Source: Diaphorobacter sp. HDW4B (GTDB lineage: Bacteria > Pseudomonadota > Gammaproteobacteria > Burkholderiales > Burkholderiaceae_C). Taken from it: a stretch of DNA of 64,000 nt. Shown piece by piece: positions 16,040 through 24,731 of this stretch. Position numbers and translations under genes: made by a program. Positions within the stretch are counted from its first letter, which is position 1, and each line of letters starts with the position of its first letter. Location: the NCBI RefSeq assembly GCF_011305535.1, contig NZ_CP049906.1, positions 1 to 64,000 of the forward strand, given 5' to 3'. The notes under the pieces were generated by a model. It was not told where the DNA came from. It searched no databases and was given only the letters and a program-made list of their open reading frames with translations.

Positions 16040-18550
16040 ATGCACCGCAGTTCGACCTCCAGCACACCCGCCATCTCAGCCACTTCAGCCGCACCCTCCA
16101 AGCCATGCAGCACCGCATTTGCCGCTCGACTGTTCTGTGCGGGGATCACTGCCTGCGCCGCCATGGCGTCCGTGCCGCTTGCAGCACAGGCCCAAACCGC
16201 CACGGCAGTCGCCATTCGCAGTTACAGCATCCCGGCAGGGCCGCTTGGTGGTGCCCTCAACCGACTGGGACGTGAATCGGGCTCGCTCATCTCGTTTGCG
16301 CCTGAACTGGTCGCCAGCCTGCAATCGCCTGGCGCGCAAGGCCAACTGAGTGTCCCGCAAGCTCTGGCCGCCCTGCTCGCTGGCTCCGGACTGGAAGCGG
16401 TGCGTGATGCCGACGGCACTTACACTCTGCGCCGAGCACCCGAGGCTCCTTCCAATGCAGCCGGCACGAGCCCATCTGCATCGGCACCGAAAGCCGCGCT
16501 CACGAGCGCCACACTGTCCGAGGTCCGGGTGACTGCTCAGGCAGACCGCAGCCCAATCTCCGAGGGAACGGGCAGCTATGCCGCGCGCAACACGGCAGCC
16601 GCGACAGGCCTGATGCTGTCCCCGCGCGACACGCCGCAGTCCGTCAGCGTGCTCACGCGCCAGCAGATGGAAGACCAGAACATCACCTCGATCGGTGAAG
16701 CCGCAAAACACATTACCGGCATTTCAACCATCAGCTCGGACAGTGACCGCACGGATCTGAACGCACGCGGCTTCTACATCGACAACTACCAATACGACGG
16801 AGTACCGACATTTGTCGCCAATGACTTCTTTGGCGCATCCATGCTCGACCCTGTACTCTACGACCGCATCGAAGTGGTGCGCGGTGCCACCGGTTTGATG
16901 ACCGGCGCGGGCAATCCGGGCGCATCAGTCAACCTGGTACGCAAACGCGCCACCAGCAAAGAGTTCACGGGAACGATTTCAGTGAGCGCCGGTTCATGGA
17001 ACGAGCACCGAGGCACGCTCGACCTGTCCACGCCACTGACCGAAGATGGTCGCATCCGTGCGCGCATTGCCGGCATGGCCGATGAGCGCGACTCACATCT
17101 TGATCGCTATCACACTCGCAATCGGGCGTTGCTTGCGACAGTGGAAGCCGATCTGACGCCATCCACCACCCTGTGGGGCGGGATAGAACACCAAGCCAAG
17201 CGACCCACCAACGTGACCTGGGGCGGCCTGCCCATGGTCTACAAGGACGGCTCTCCCACACACTGGGCGCGCTCGTTCAGCATTGGTGCCGATTGGACGT
17301 TCTGGAACACCACCAGCAACACGGCCTATGCCGGACTTGAACACCGCCTTGACAATGGCTGGGCAATCAAAGCCAATGCCAGTCGCCTCGAAGCGGACTA
17401 CACATCCAAACTGTTCTATTTGCTGAGCCAGCCCCTGCGGGAAACTGGCGAGGGTCTGGGCCCGTATCCAAACTACTCGCGCCAGTCTTTCTCGCAAAAC
17501 AGCGCAAGCCTGCAAGCCACCGGCCCCTTCAAGCTGCTTGGCCGAAAGCATGAAGCGGTGATTGGACTCACAGGCAGCCAGTCCAACTACACCTACGGCA
17601 ACCATGCCTACACCACCGGCAGCATCGGCAATATTTTTGCGTGGGACGGCTCCTATGCCGAGCCCGTGTGGGGCGCTTTCCGCTCGTTGGGGGATGATCG
17701 CACCCGTCAAAGTGCCGTCTACGCAGCGGCTCGGCTGTCGCTCGCCGATGACCTGAAGCTCATCGTTGGGGGTCGCCAAAGCCGTTGGGAGACTCAAAGC
17801 CTTACCGCCACGCGCAAACACGATGTGTTCACCCCTTATGCGGGCTTGATCCATGACCTGAACACGACGTACTCGGTCTACGCAAGCTACACCGACATCT
17901 TCCAACCTCAAAACTACCAGAGCATCAACGGCGCATATCTGGACCCCGTCATGGGCAAGGCCTATGAAGCAGGCGTCAAGGCATCCTACCTCGATGGAAA
18001 GCTCAATGCATCGCTGGCCGTGTTCCGCATTCAGCAGGACAACGTTGCCATTCTGGATGGCGACGCATTGGTCTCCGGAACGACTTCGCCTGCATACCGC
18101 GGAGAAAAAGGCGTCACCAGCAAGGGCCTCGAAGCCGAGGTATCCGGCGAACTGGCAACCGGATGGCAGTTGATTGCCGGGTTCTCGCGCGCTCAGGCCC
18201 AGAATGCCGATGGCTCGCGCCTGCAACCCCAACGCCCCCAGAACCTGGCCCACGTGTTCACCACGTACCGACTGCCCGGCGCATTGAACAAACTGAAGGT
18301 TGGTGGTGGTCTGCAATGGCGTGATGCGACGTACTCCACCACGACCACATCACTGAGCGTTGATGCACGGCGCGATCAAGGTTCGATCACCGTCGCCAGC
18401 CTGATGGCCAACTACGATTTCTCGCGCCAATTTTCGGTGCAGTTGAATGTCAGCAACCTGTTCGACAAGAACTACTTCGACTTCGCCGGAAGCCAGATCT
18501 ACTACGGCGCTCCGCGCAAATTCGTGCTGACCGCGAAGTACGACTTCTGA
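16040..18550 (+). CDS. TonB-dependent siderophore receptor 4 with signalling domain
   Basis: This encodes 836 residues from the ATG at 16040 (MHRSSTSSTPAISATS). The frame is open for 56 more codons upstream, but those carry no signal-peptide features. The signal peptide ends near PLAAQAQ. The signalling domain follows (SYSIPAGPLGGALNRLGRES). The plug shows SPRDTPQSVSVLTRQQMEDQ and VVRGATGLMTGAGNPGASVN. The barrel ends TAKYDF. The plug wording recalls FpvA/FoxA-group receptors. It is preceded by its sigma and FecR genes and followed by a DUF3649-PepSY-DUF3325 set, which probably handles the imported ferric siderophore at the inner membrane. Confidence 0.92.
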   Translation: MHRSSTSSTPAISATSAAPSKPCSTAFAARLFCAGITACAAMASVPLAAQAQTATAVAIRSYSIPAGPLGGALNRLGRESGSLISFAPELVASLQSPGAQGQLSVPQALAALLAGSGLEAVRDADGTYTLRRAPEAPSNAAGTSPSASAPKAALTSATLSEVRVTAQADRSPISEGTGSYAARNTAAATGLMLSPRDTPQSVSVLTRQQMEDQNITSIGEAAKHITGISTISSDSDRTDLNARGFYIDNYQYDGVPTFVANDFFGASMLDPVLYDRIEVVRGATGLMTGAGNPGASVNLVRKRATSKEFTGTISVSAGSWNEHRGTLDLSTPLTEDGRIRARIAGMADERDSHLDRYHTRNRALLATVEADLTPSTTLWGGIEHQAKRPTNVTWGGLPMVYKDGSPTHWARSFSIGADWTFWNTTSNTAYAGLEHRLDNGWAIKANASRLEADYTSKLFYLLSQPLRETGEGLGPYPNYSRQSFSQNSASLQATGPFKLLGRKHEAVIGLTGSQSNYTYGNHAYTTGSIGNIFAWDGSYAEPVWGAFRSLGDDRTRQSAVYAAARLSLADDLKLIVGGRQSRWETQSLTATRKHDVFTPYAGLIHDLNTTYSVYASYTDIFQPQNYQSINGAYLDPVMGKAYEAGVKASYLDGKLNASLAVFRIQQDNVAILDGDALVSGTTSPAYRGEKGVTSKGLEAEVSGELATGWQLIAGFSRAQAQNADGSRLQPQRPQNLAHVFTTYRLPGALNKLKVGGGLQWRDATYSTTTTSLSVDARRDQGSITVASLMANYDFSRQFSVQLNVSNLFDKNYFDFAGSQIYYGAPRKFVLTAKYDF

Positions 18551-18584
18551 CCGACCCGACCTCAATGAAGGAAAGCATCCCGCA

Positions 18585-18893
18585 ATGAACACCACACTCA
18601 ACCGCTCCAGCCACCCGCGCATGGTGGTGGCCTTGCGCATCTTTGCCGCCGTGGTTCTTGGCTATGCCTTCACCTGGGGTTTCATCGCGGTGGGAACCGC
18701 TGGCATGTTCGCGTTCGGCATGGAGTTCCATGATGCCGAACATCTGAGCGCAATGCTGGGATTTCTGGTCTATCTGTGCGTGTTTCTCTGGGCGTTTTCT
18801 GCCCGGAGTCTGGCGCGTGTCTGCATCGTTCTCGCCGGAGGGGGTGCGCTCATGGCCATCGCCGCATCGTTGCTGCAACGTGCACTGCTCTGA
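18585..18893 (+). CDS. DUF3649 small inner-membrane iron-uptake protein
   Basis: This encodes 102 residues with three hydrophobic segments: about 14-40 (VALRIFAAVVLGYAFTWGF), 52-72 (LSAMLGFLVYLCVFLWAF) and 80-100 (VCIVLAGGGALMAIAASLL). Its small size and its place between a siderophore receptor and a PepSY protein fit the DUF3649 family, which is repeatedly found in iron-uptake loci. The biochemical role is not established. It begins 35 bases after receptor 4 and ends 22 bases before the PepSY gene, so it is probably part of the same transcript. Confidence 0.8.
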   Translation: MNTTLNRSSHPRMVVALRIFAAVVLGYAFTWGFIAVGTAGMFAFGMEFHDAEHLSAMLGFLVYLCVFLWAFSARSLARVCIVLAGGGALMAIAASLLQRALL

Positions 18894-18914
18894 AGAAAAA
18901 GAAGGAGAAATCAC

Positions 18915-20591
18915 ATGTTCCAAAGCTTTCGTCTGAGCATGACTTGGCTGCACACCTGGTTCGGACTGGCGCTTGGCTTTGTGCTGATGGCCTGCTTCTT
19001 CTTTGGCGCGCTGTCCGTTTTCGATCGCGAAATTGATCGCTGGGCGATTCCAGCCTCGCGCTTCGAACCACAACCCATGCCCTCTTTCGAGAAGGTGCTT
19101 CGGCCTGCGTTCGAGAAAATTCAGCCCACGAAGGAAAGCCTCGAATTCATGCGTGATCGTGTGAACGGCCCGCTTCCCGAGCGCTTCGATACCGTGCGCA
19201 CCTGGGGTGCCTACACCACCCATCGCGACCCGGTGTTGAGTGTGTTTGCCGGCTACGTCGTGCCCAATGCCAAGAACCCTGAAGAGGGCGTCTGGGGCAA
19301 TCGCACCATCGATCCACGCAGCGGCGTTGCCTTGCCGGATGACCAGTTGAAGATCGGCAGCCGCTTCTTCTATCCGCTGCACTACAGCCTGAATTTTCAG
19401 TGGAAGAGCATTGGCTACTGGATTGTCGGTTTGGCAGCGCTGGTGATGCTGGTCGCGCTGGTCAGCGGCGTTGTCATGCATCGCAAGATCTTCCGTGAGT
19501 TCTTCACCTTCCGGCCCAAGAAGGCCTCGCAGCGCAGCACGCTCGATCTGCACAACATGACGGGCGTGCTCGCCCTGCCCTTCCATTTCTTCTTCGCGTT
19601 CACCGGGCTGGTCATTTTTGCAGGCATCTACTTTCCGGTCACGCACACCCAGCTCGAACCTTTGCATGAGTTGCACGAGAAGATGGAGGCACAAGAGACG
19701 GGACTGCCGCATGATCGCGCGGGCGTCGCGGCACCTCTGGCGTCCGTCGACAACATGGTGAGCGAAGCACGCCGTCGCTGGGCGGCCAAGGGCATGGCGG
19801 GGGAAGTGGGTCTGCTCTCGCTGAACCATGTGGGCGATGAGAACGGCTACGTCAGCATCTACCGCGCAGGCACCGATCGCATTGCACTGGTGGGCGATGG
19901 CATTCACTTCAAGGCCAGCACTGGCGACGTGCTGCGCGAGGATCCACCGCGCACCACGGTCGACAGCATCAACACCTTTCTGACCGGCCTGCACCTGCAG
20001 CACTTCCGCCACTGGATGCTGCGTTGGCTGTATGTGCTGGGGGGGCTGATGGGTTGCGTGTGCATTGCCACCGGCTTCATCTTCTTCGTCGAAAAGCGCA
20101 AGAAGCAGCACGCGAAATCCGGCAGTCAAGGCGCCCGCATCGTGGACGCGCTGGCCGTCACCACCGTCACAGGCATGTTGCTTGCAGCTCTGGGCATCCT
20201 CATTGCCAATCGCCTGTTGCCAGAAACGCTTCCACCCACTTGGCCAGCACGTGGAGATCTGGAGCAGTACATCTTCTGGGCCACATGGGTCGCAGCCATG
20301 GCGCACGCCTTTGCACGCAGCGGTCCGGTCGCTCAGGGACAGCCCAACCCCGCCTGGCGAGAGCAAAGCTGGGCGGTGGCCGTCCTGGCTGTCGGGGCCG
20401 TGCTGCTGAACTGGATCACCACCGGCGATCATCTGATCAAGACGGTCTGGACCGATACCTATTGGCCCGTGGCTGGGGTGGATCTGTTCCTGCTCGCGGG
20501 GGCCTGGTTGTCCTTCAAGGCGGCGCGCAAGCTCGCTCACAAAGCGTCCGTGCACAAGCCCGTGCAACGCACGGAGGCGGCTCATGCGTGA
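18915..20591 (+). CDS. PepSY-associated transmembrane protein (PiuB-like)
   Basis: This encodes 558 residues. The first helix is at about 10-35 (MTWLHTWFGLALGFVLMACF). A large periplasmic PepSY region follows, then paired helices around 175-200 and 220-240 (GVLALPFHFFFAFTGLVIF), and several C-terminal helices after residue 365. The histidines flanking the helices (HTWFG, HNMTGVLALPFHFF) are typical of this family and may bind haem. PepSY-TM proteins of the PiuB group occur next to TonB-dependent receptors and are thought to help reduce or release iron from siderophores. The DUF3325 gene overlaps its 3' end by 8 bases. The function is inferred from context. Confidence 0.88.
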   Translation: MFQSFRLSMTWLHTWFGLALGFVLMACFFFGALSVFDREIDRWAIPASRFEPQPMPSFEKVLRPAFEKIQPTKESLEFMRDRVNGPLPERFDTVRTWGAYTTHRDPVLSVFAGYVVPNAKNPEEGVWGNRTIDPRSGVALPDDQLKIGSRFFYPLHYSLNFQWKSIGYWIVGLAALVMLVALVSGVVMHRKIFREFFTFRPKKASQRSTLDLHNMTGVLALPFHFFFAFTGLVIFAGIYFPVTHTQLEPLHELHEKMEAQETGLPHDRAGVAAPLASVDNMVSEARRRWAAKGMAGEVGLLSLNHVGDENGYVSIYRAGTDRIALVGDGIHFKASTGDVLREDPPRTTVDSINTFLTGLHLQHFRHWMLRWLYVLGGLMGCVCIATGFIFFVEKRKKQHAKSGSQGARIVDALAVTTVTGMLLAALGILIANRLLPETLPPTWPARGDLEQYIFWATWVAAMAHAFARSGPVAQGQPNPAWREQSWAVAVLAVGAVLLNWITTGDHLIKTVWTDTYWPVAGVDLFLLAGAWLSFKAARKLAHKASVHKPVQRTEAAHA

Positions 20592-20898
20592 AACGCTTTT
20601 TCTCGCAGCAGCCCAGGTCACCTGCATCATCGGCATGGGCTGGCTTGCACTGGCCATGCAATCGCATTGGGAGCGGGTTCGCAAGGATGCCCACTCGCGC
20701 AAGTCATCCATGGTTCTGCGCTGGCTGGGGGCTGGCATGCTGGTCGTCAGCCTCGGCCTGTGCCTTGCAGCAGACCATGCATCGATGGCGATCCTCGTCT
20801 GGGTGATGGTGCTGGCAGCATCCGCACTCGTCATTGCGTTCACGCTCACATGGCGGCCGCAATGGCTGCGTGTGTTGAGCTGGGGCAGGCACGGCTGA
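20584..20898 (+). CDS. DUF3325 small inner-membrane protein
   Basis: This encodes 104 residues with three predicted helices: about 3-24, 41-60 (WLGAGMLVVSLGLCLAADHA) and 62-85 (MAILVWVMVLAASALVIAFT). It overlaps the PepSY gene by 8 bases, so translation is coupled. DUF3649, PepSY and DUF3325 commonly form a conserved triplet behind siderophore receptors. It is the last gene of the receptor 4 transcript and faces the IclR gene with a 40-base gap. No enzymatic motif is visible. Confidence 0.78.
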   Translation: MRETLFLAAAQVTCIIGMGWLALAMQSHWERVRKDAHSRKSSMVLRWLGAGMLVVSLGLCLAADHASMAILVWVMVLAASALVIAFTLTWRPQWLRVLSWGRHG

Positions 20899-20937
20899 GC
20901 GCAGCGACGCTACCTCAGCAGCGCGCGACTTGATGCG

Positions 20938-21750
20938 TCAAGGATGCCAGGACGCCATGCGCGATTGCAGGGGCGTGCTGGTGCTTGCTGCCAGCAGGTA
21001 GGAAAGCTTGGTGGCAGCGGCCATCACCATCGGTGCCAACTCTTCCAGTCGGCTTTGCGGCAGGCGCGAGGCGGGGCCGGAAATGCAAAGGGCCCCGAGC
21101 AGTCGCCAATGCATGCCAAACACGGGCGCGGAGACGGTCGACACGCCTTGCTCGCGCTCGCCGATGGACCAATGAAAGCCGCGCTTGCGTATCTCTTCGT
21201 AGACCGGTCCCTGCTCTCCTGCAAACGCCAGTAGAACGCGACCCGGTGAGCCCTGATCGAGGGGCAGGCCCTCTCCCATTCGTGCGTGGTGGCGCAATGC
21301 CTGCGGCCCTTCCACACGAACGAGGCAGGTCCGCACATTGCCTTCGCGCACGTAGAAGGCAGCGCTTTCACCGCTTTGTTGCGTGAGTTCCCGCAGCGCC
21401 GGTTCCAGCTCGTTCTGCACATCGAACCCTGCTTGATAACGCGCGCCCAGCCAGCCCGAAGCGGGCCCCAGACGCCATTCGCCATCGTCTCGCTGGACCA
21501 TGTATCCAGACAGCGCCAGCGTGCGCGCAAGACGCAGCACCGTCGTCTTGTGCAGCCCACATCGGCGACTGAGTTCGGACAGGGACAAGTGGGATTCACC
21601 CAGCTCGAACGCTTCGAGCAGATGCAGTGCTCTGGTCACCGCGGTGACCCCGCCACTGGAGTCCGGACCCTGCTCGTTGTGGGGCTCCGGCGCTTTGGAG
21701 ACGGGCGGCTTTGGCTTCGTGGATGAGGGAGTGCGGGTGTTTCTCTGCAT
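20938..21750 (-). CDS. IclR-family transcriptional regulator
   Basis: This encodes 270 residues from the ATG at 21750 (MQRNTRTPSSTKPKPPVSKA). The longer open frame crosses the divergent promoter region and is not used. The N-terminal winged helix is at about 36-95 (AVTRALHLLEAFELGESHLS, RRCGLHKTTVLRLARTLALS). The C-terminal effector domain follows, with DQGSPGRVLLAFAG and SVSAPVFG-type strands near residues 175-225. IclR proteins usually sense organic acids. It diverges from the Bug-RraA-dehydrogenase operon and is its likely regulator. Confidence 0.88.
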   Translation of the reverse strand: MQRNTRTPSSTKPKPPVSKAPEPHNEQGPDSSGGVTAVTRALHLLEAFELGESHLSLSELSRRCGLHKTTVLRLARTLALSGYMVQRDDGEWRLGPASGWLGARYQAGFDVQNELEPALRELTQQSGESAAFYVREGNVRTCLVRVEGPQALRHHARMGEGLPLDQGSPGRVLLAFAGEQGPVYEEIRKRGFHWSIGEREQGVSTVSAPVFGMHWRLLGALCISGPASRLPQSRLEELAPMVMAAATKLSYLLAASTSTPLQSRMASWHP

Positions 21751-21763
21751 GCAATGTGTTTCG

Positions 21764-21794
21764 CTGTGTGCAACGGTATTGTACTGTGTGAAAC
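21764..21794. repeat. Direct repeat in IclR/Bug divergent region
   Basis: CTGTGTGCAAC (21764-21774) and CTGTGTGAAAC (21784-21794) differ at one base and start exactly 20 bases apart, about two DNA turns. The site is 14 bases upstream of the IclR start codon and 72 upstream of the binding-protein gene. It is a candidate IclR operator. Confidence 0.45.
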
Positions 21795-21866
21795 TCATCC
21801 GTAAAGTTCGCCTCATGGCCGGGAAGCTTCCATATCCCTCAACATCACGTATCTGGAGACAACACC

Positions 21867-22880
21867 ATGACAAATAAGCCGAACTCGCGCATTCAACGCG
21901 CACGCTTGCAGCTCATCAGTGGGATGGCCATCGGCGTCGCATTGCTCGCTGCGCCCTTCCAGGCGGCCCAGGCGCAGGCCGACTTTCCGGCCAAGCCGAT
22001 TCGACTGATCGTGCCCTTCCCTCCCGGAGGCGGCACCGACATGGTCGCTCGGGCGGTCGCCCAAAAAATGGGGACGATGAACAAATGGAACATCATCGTG
22101 GACAACCGTCCGGGCGCGGGCGGCAACCTCGGTGTGGACGCAGCGGCGAAGGCCAGCCCCGACGGATACACGCTGGTGGTGGGTCAGACAAGCAACATTG
22201 CGATCAATCCGTCTCTCTACGCCAAGCTGCCCTACGACCCGCTCAAGGATCTGGTGCCCGTTGCACTCGTGTCCTCCGCTCCGGTCGTGATGGCCACCGG
22301 CATGAACTCCAAGTACAAGAAGTTCGAGGATGTGGTCGCAGCCGCCAAAAGCAAGCCAGGAGAATTGACTCTGGGCTATTCGGGCAATGGCACCGTCTCC
22401 CATCTGGCGGGCGAATTGGCGCAGAAGGCGGCGGGCATCGAACTGCGCAACGTTCCGTACAAGGGGGCCGCTCAGGCCATGACGGACTTGATGGGCGGAA
22501 ACATCGATCTGTACATGTCGGCACTTCCGACCCTGCTCGGACATGTGCGCAGCGGCAAGCTGCGCCCTGTTGCCGTGACATCGCTGAAGCGCTCGCCCCA
22601 ACTGCCGGATACCCCCACGCTCGCCGAGCTGGGATACAAGGATTTCGAAGCCAGCACCTGGTATGGCGTGCTGGCGCCCAAGGGCACGCCCGACGCGGTG
22701 GTCGCCCGACTGAACAAGGCCGTCAACGATGCCTTGGCCCAACCAGACGTCGTCGAGAAGCTTCGCTCGGAAGGTGGCGATGTGCTGGGCGGCACCTCCC
22801 AGACCTTCGGGCAACTGCTGCGCACGGACTTGCCCCGCTGGGGAAAGATCGTCAAGGACTCGGGCGCGAGTCTGGACTGA
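21867..22880 (+). CDS. Bug/TctC-family tripartite tricarboxylate transporter binding protein
   Basis: This encodes 337 residues with an N-terminal signal peptide ending near AAQAQA (residue 33). The family signature follows (FPAKPIRLIVPFPPGGGTDM), then NRPGAGGNLGVDAAAKASPD and VPYKGAAQAMTDLMGG. These periplasmic proteins bind carboxylic acids and, with TctAB-type membrane proteins, feed them into the cell. No TctA or TctB gene is nearby, which is usual for the many orphan Bug proteins of Burkholderiales. It is the first gene of an operon with an RraA-like aldolase and a hydroxyacid dehydrogenase, so its ligand is probably a hydroxy- or keto-dicarboxylate. Confidence 0.92.
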   Translation: MTNKPNSRIQRARLQLISGMAIGVALLAAPFQAAQAQADFPAKPIRLIVPFPPGGGTDMVARAVAQKMGTMNKWNIIVDNRPGAGGNLGVDAAAKASPDGYTLVVGQTSNIAINPSLYAKLPYDPLKDLVPVALVSSAPVVMATGMNSKYKKFEDVVAAAKSKPGELTLGYSGNGTVSHLAGELAQKAAGIELRNVPYKGAAQAMTDLMGGNIDLYMSALPTLLGHVRSGKLRPVAVTSLKRSPQLPDTPTLAELGYKDFEASTWYGVLAPKGTPDAVVARLNKAVNDALAQPDVVEKLRSEGGDVLGGTSQTFGQLLRTDLPRWGKIVKDSGASLD

Positions 22881-22924
22881 GCCTCACGCTCCACGTTTCT
22901 CCTTTTTGAAATTTCTGGCGTTTT

Positions 22925-22942
22925 CCCCGCTTTCAGGCGGGG
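22925..22942 (+). other. Short GC-rich hairpin between binding-protein and aldolase genes
   Basis: CCCCGC pairs with GCGGGG around a 6-base loop. A pyrimidine-rich stretch containing TTTCTTT follows about 10 bases later. It could act as an attenuator that lowers expression of the downstream genes relative to the binding protein. Confidence 0.35.
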
Positions 22943-22978
22943 GACGGCTCTTTCTTTGTCCTTTATTCCTCACAAGCC

Positions 22979-23665
22979 ATGAACCAACTACCTGAAATCA
23001 TCCGCGACTTCGAGCGCGTGGATGCCAGCATCGTCCAGCAAGCGGCCGAGTTCCAAGCAGCGATTCTTGCGGATGTGGCCGGTCGACGCGGCACCATGCA
23101 CAGCCGTGTCGCTCCCGTGCATGAACGCATGAAACTCGCCGGCCCGGCCTTCACCGTGGAGGTTCGTCCCGGCGACAACCTGATGATTCACGCCGCGATC
23201 GCATTGGCCCAGCCCGGTGACATCATCGTCGTGGATGGCAAGGGCGATCAGACCGCCGCGCTCATGGGCACGCTGATGCTCAGTGCCTGCAAGAAACTGA
23301 AGCTTGGAGGCGTGATCATCGACGGCTCGATTCGCGACAAGCTGGAACTGCTGGATCTTGGCTTCCCCGTGTTCAGCGCAGGCTTCAATCCGGCAGGCCC
23401 CACCAAGTTCGTTCCCGGTCGCATCAACCACCCCATTTCTGCGGGCGGCGTGACGATCCACCCTGGCGATCTGGTCGTGGGGGATGCGGATGGAGTCGTC
23501 GTGATCGAGCGAGCCAAGGCCCCGGCCATGATGTCGCTGGCCACGAAAAAAGTCGCGGACGAAGCCGCCCGCATCGAGGCCATCGCACGCGGCGACACAG
23601 GCTCAAAGTGGTTGCCGGCAGCGCTTCGCGCGGCTGGCGTTCTCAAAGAAGGAGAAGAACTATGA
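22979..23665 (+). CDS. RraA-like / 4-hydroxy-4-methyl-2-oxoglutarate aldolase family protein
   Basis: This encodes 228 residues. The family core is present: GDIIVVDGKGDQTAALMGTL (80-99) and GGVIIDGSIRD (110-120), with the conserved Arg119-Asp120 pair used by HMG/CHA aldolases for metal and substrate binding. The residues after IRD (LELLDLGFPVFSAG) also fit. Such enzymes cleave 4-hydroxy-2-oxo diacids to pyruvate and often also decarboxylate oxaloacetate. True RraA (RNase E inhibitor) is shorter and seldom in catabolic operons, so a metabolic role is favoured. The start is 99 bases after the binding-protein gene, and the stop overlaps the next start (ATGA). Confidence 0.85.
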   Translation: MNQLPEIIRDFERVDASIVQQAAEFQAAILADVAGRRGTMHSRVAPVHERMKLAGPAFTVEVRPGDNLMIHAAIALAQPGDIIVVDGKGDQTAALMGTLMLSACKKLKLGGVIIDGSIRDKLELLDLGFPVFSAGFNPAGPTKFVPGRINHPISAGGVTIHPGDLVVGDADGVVVIERAKAPAMMSLATKKVADEAARIEAIARGDTGSKWLPAALRAAGVLKEGEEL

Positions 23666-24594
23666 GCCGCCAGAAAATACTGGTCACCGGAGCCGATCTC
23701 GCGGCACAGGCACTGGAAGTTCTCAAGAACTACGACATCGTCTACGCGGGCAAGACCCCGACCGAGGAAGACATCGTCGCGCTGTGCAAGGAACATGACC
23801 CGGTCGCCATCATTGTTCGCTACAGCAAAGTCGGCGCTGCCGCCATGGACGCGGCACCGTCGCTGAAGGTGATCTCCAAGCACGGCAGCGGCACGGACAC
23901 GATCGACAAGTCCGCCGCAAAGGAGCGCGGCATCGCCGTGGTCGCGGCACTGGGCGCCAATGCCTCGGCGGTTGCGGAGCAGGCCCTGACGCTGATGCTG
24001 GCCTGCGCCAAATCCGTGCCACAGCTCAATGAGCGCATGCACGCGGGGTTCTGGGACAAATCGACGCACAAGAGCCTGGAGCTTGCAGGGCGCACTCTGG
24101 GACTCATTGGACTGGGTGCCATCGGGCAGCGCTTCGCTCGCATGGCCTGCGCCATGGGAATGAATGTGATGGGCTTTGATCCCTACGCAACGACATGGCC
24201 TGAAGGCGTGCAGCGCGTGGATCTGGAAACCATCTGGCGCGACTCCGACGTGATCTCGCTGCATTGCCCGCTCACCGACGACAACCGGGGATTGATCAAT
24301 GCCGACACGCTCGCCCTGTGCCGCCCCGGCGTGGTGCTGGTGAACACCGCGCGCGGCGGACTCATTGATGAAGCGGCGCTGCTGGCCGCCGTGGAAAACG
24401 GTCATGTTCGTGCCGCTGGGCTGGACAGTTTCGCGGTCGAGCCCATGGCGGCAGGACACCCGTTTCAGAACCGCTCCGGCTTCATTCTGAGCCCCCACAT
24501 CGGAGGCGTGACGAGCGATGCCTATGTGAACATGGGACTGAGTGCGGCGCGCAACGCTCTGGCCGTGCTGGGTCAGACCGTGGAAGCGGCCTGA
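23662..24594 (+). CDS. D-isomer-specific 2-hydroxyacid dehydrogenase
   Basis: This encodes 310 residues from the ATG at 23662, which overlaps the aldolase stop as ATGA; a GTG 54 bases upstream is rejected for that reason. The Rossmann nucleotide-binding motif is near residue 148 (GLIGLGAIGQRFARM). The catalytic Arg lies in NTARGGLIDE, and the catalytic His in LSPHIGG near the C-terminus. It resembles 3-phosphoglycerate dehydrogenase or hydroxypyruvate reductase-like enzymes lacking the ACT domain. It interconverts a 2-keto acid and a D-2-hydroxy acid with NAD(P)H. Context suggests that it feeds or drains the keto acid handled by the neighbouring aldolase. Confidence 0.9.
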   Translation: MSRQKILVTGADLAAQALEVLKNYDIVYAGKTPTEEDIVALCKEHDPVAIIVRYSKVGAAAMDAAPSLKVISKHGSGTDTIDKSAAKERGIAVVAALGANASAVAEQALTLMLACAKSVPQLNERMHAGFWDKSTHKSLELAGRTLGLIGLGAIGQRFARMACAMGMNVMGFDPYATTWPEGVQRVDLETIWRDSDVISLHCPLTDDNRGLINADTLALCRPGVVLVNTARGGLIDEAALLAAVENGHVRAAGLDSFAVEPMAAGHPFQNRSGFILSPHIGGVTSDAYVNMGLSAARNALAVLGQTVEAA

Positions 24595-24613
24595 GCGTTC
24601 GTCTCTTCCCACT

Positions 24614-24672
24614 AGTGCTGCCCTCGCAACGCCTTGGTCGCCCGAACCAGGTTGGCGAGCGCAGGCAGCACT
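24614..24672. other. Large inverted repeat between convergent operons
   Basis: AGTGCTGCC (24614-24622) is the exact complement of GGCAGCACT (24664-24672). Inner segments CTCGC/GCGAG and AAC/GTT also pair, leaving a 4-base bulge. It lies between the dehydrogenase (+) and lyase (-) stop codons. It may act as a two-way transcript end, though no T-run is present. Confidence 0.5.
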
Positions 24673-24731
24673 TCCGCCCATTTTCAGTTCATGCAAGCGC
24701 TATTGAGCGACGACGTCTGCAGACGGCTCGA

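Noticed and set aside
18450-20849. Minus-strand open frame of about 800 codons opposite the PepSY cassette
   Set aside because: It spans three real genes on the other strand and has the His/Gln/Arg-rich composition of a shadow frame.
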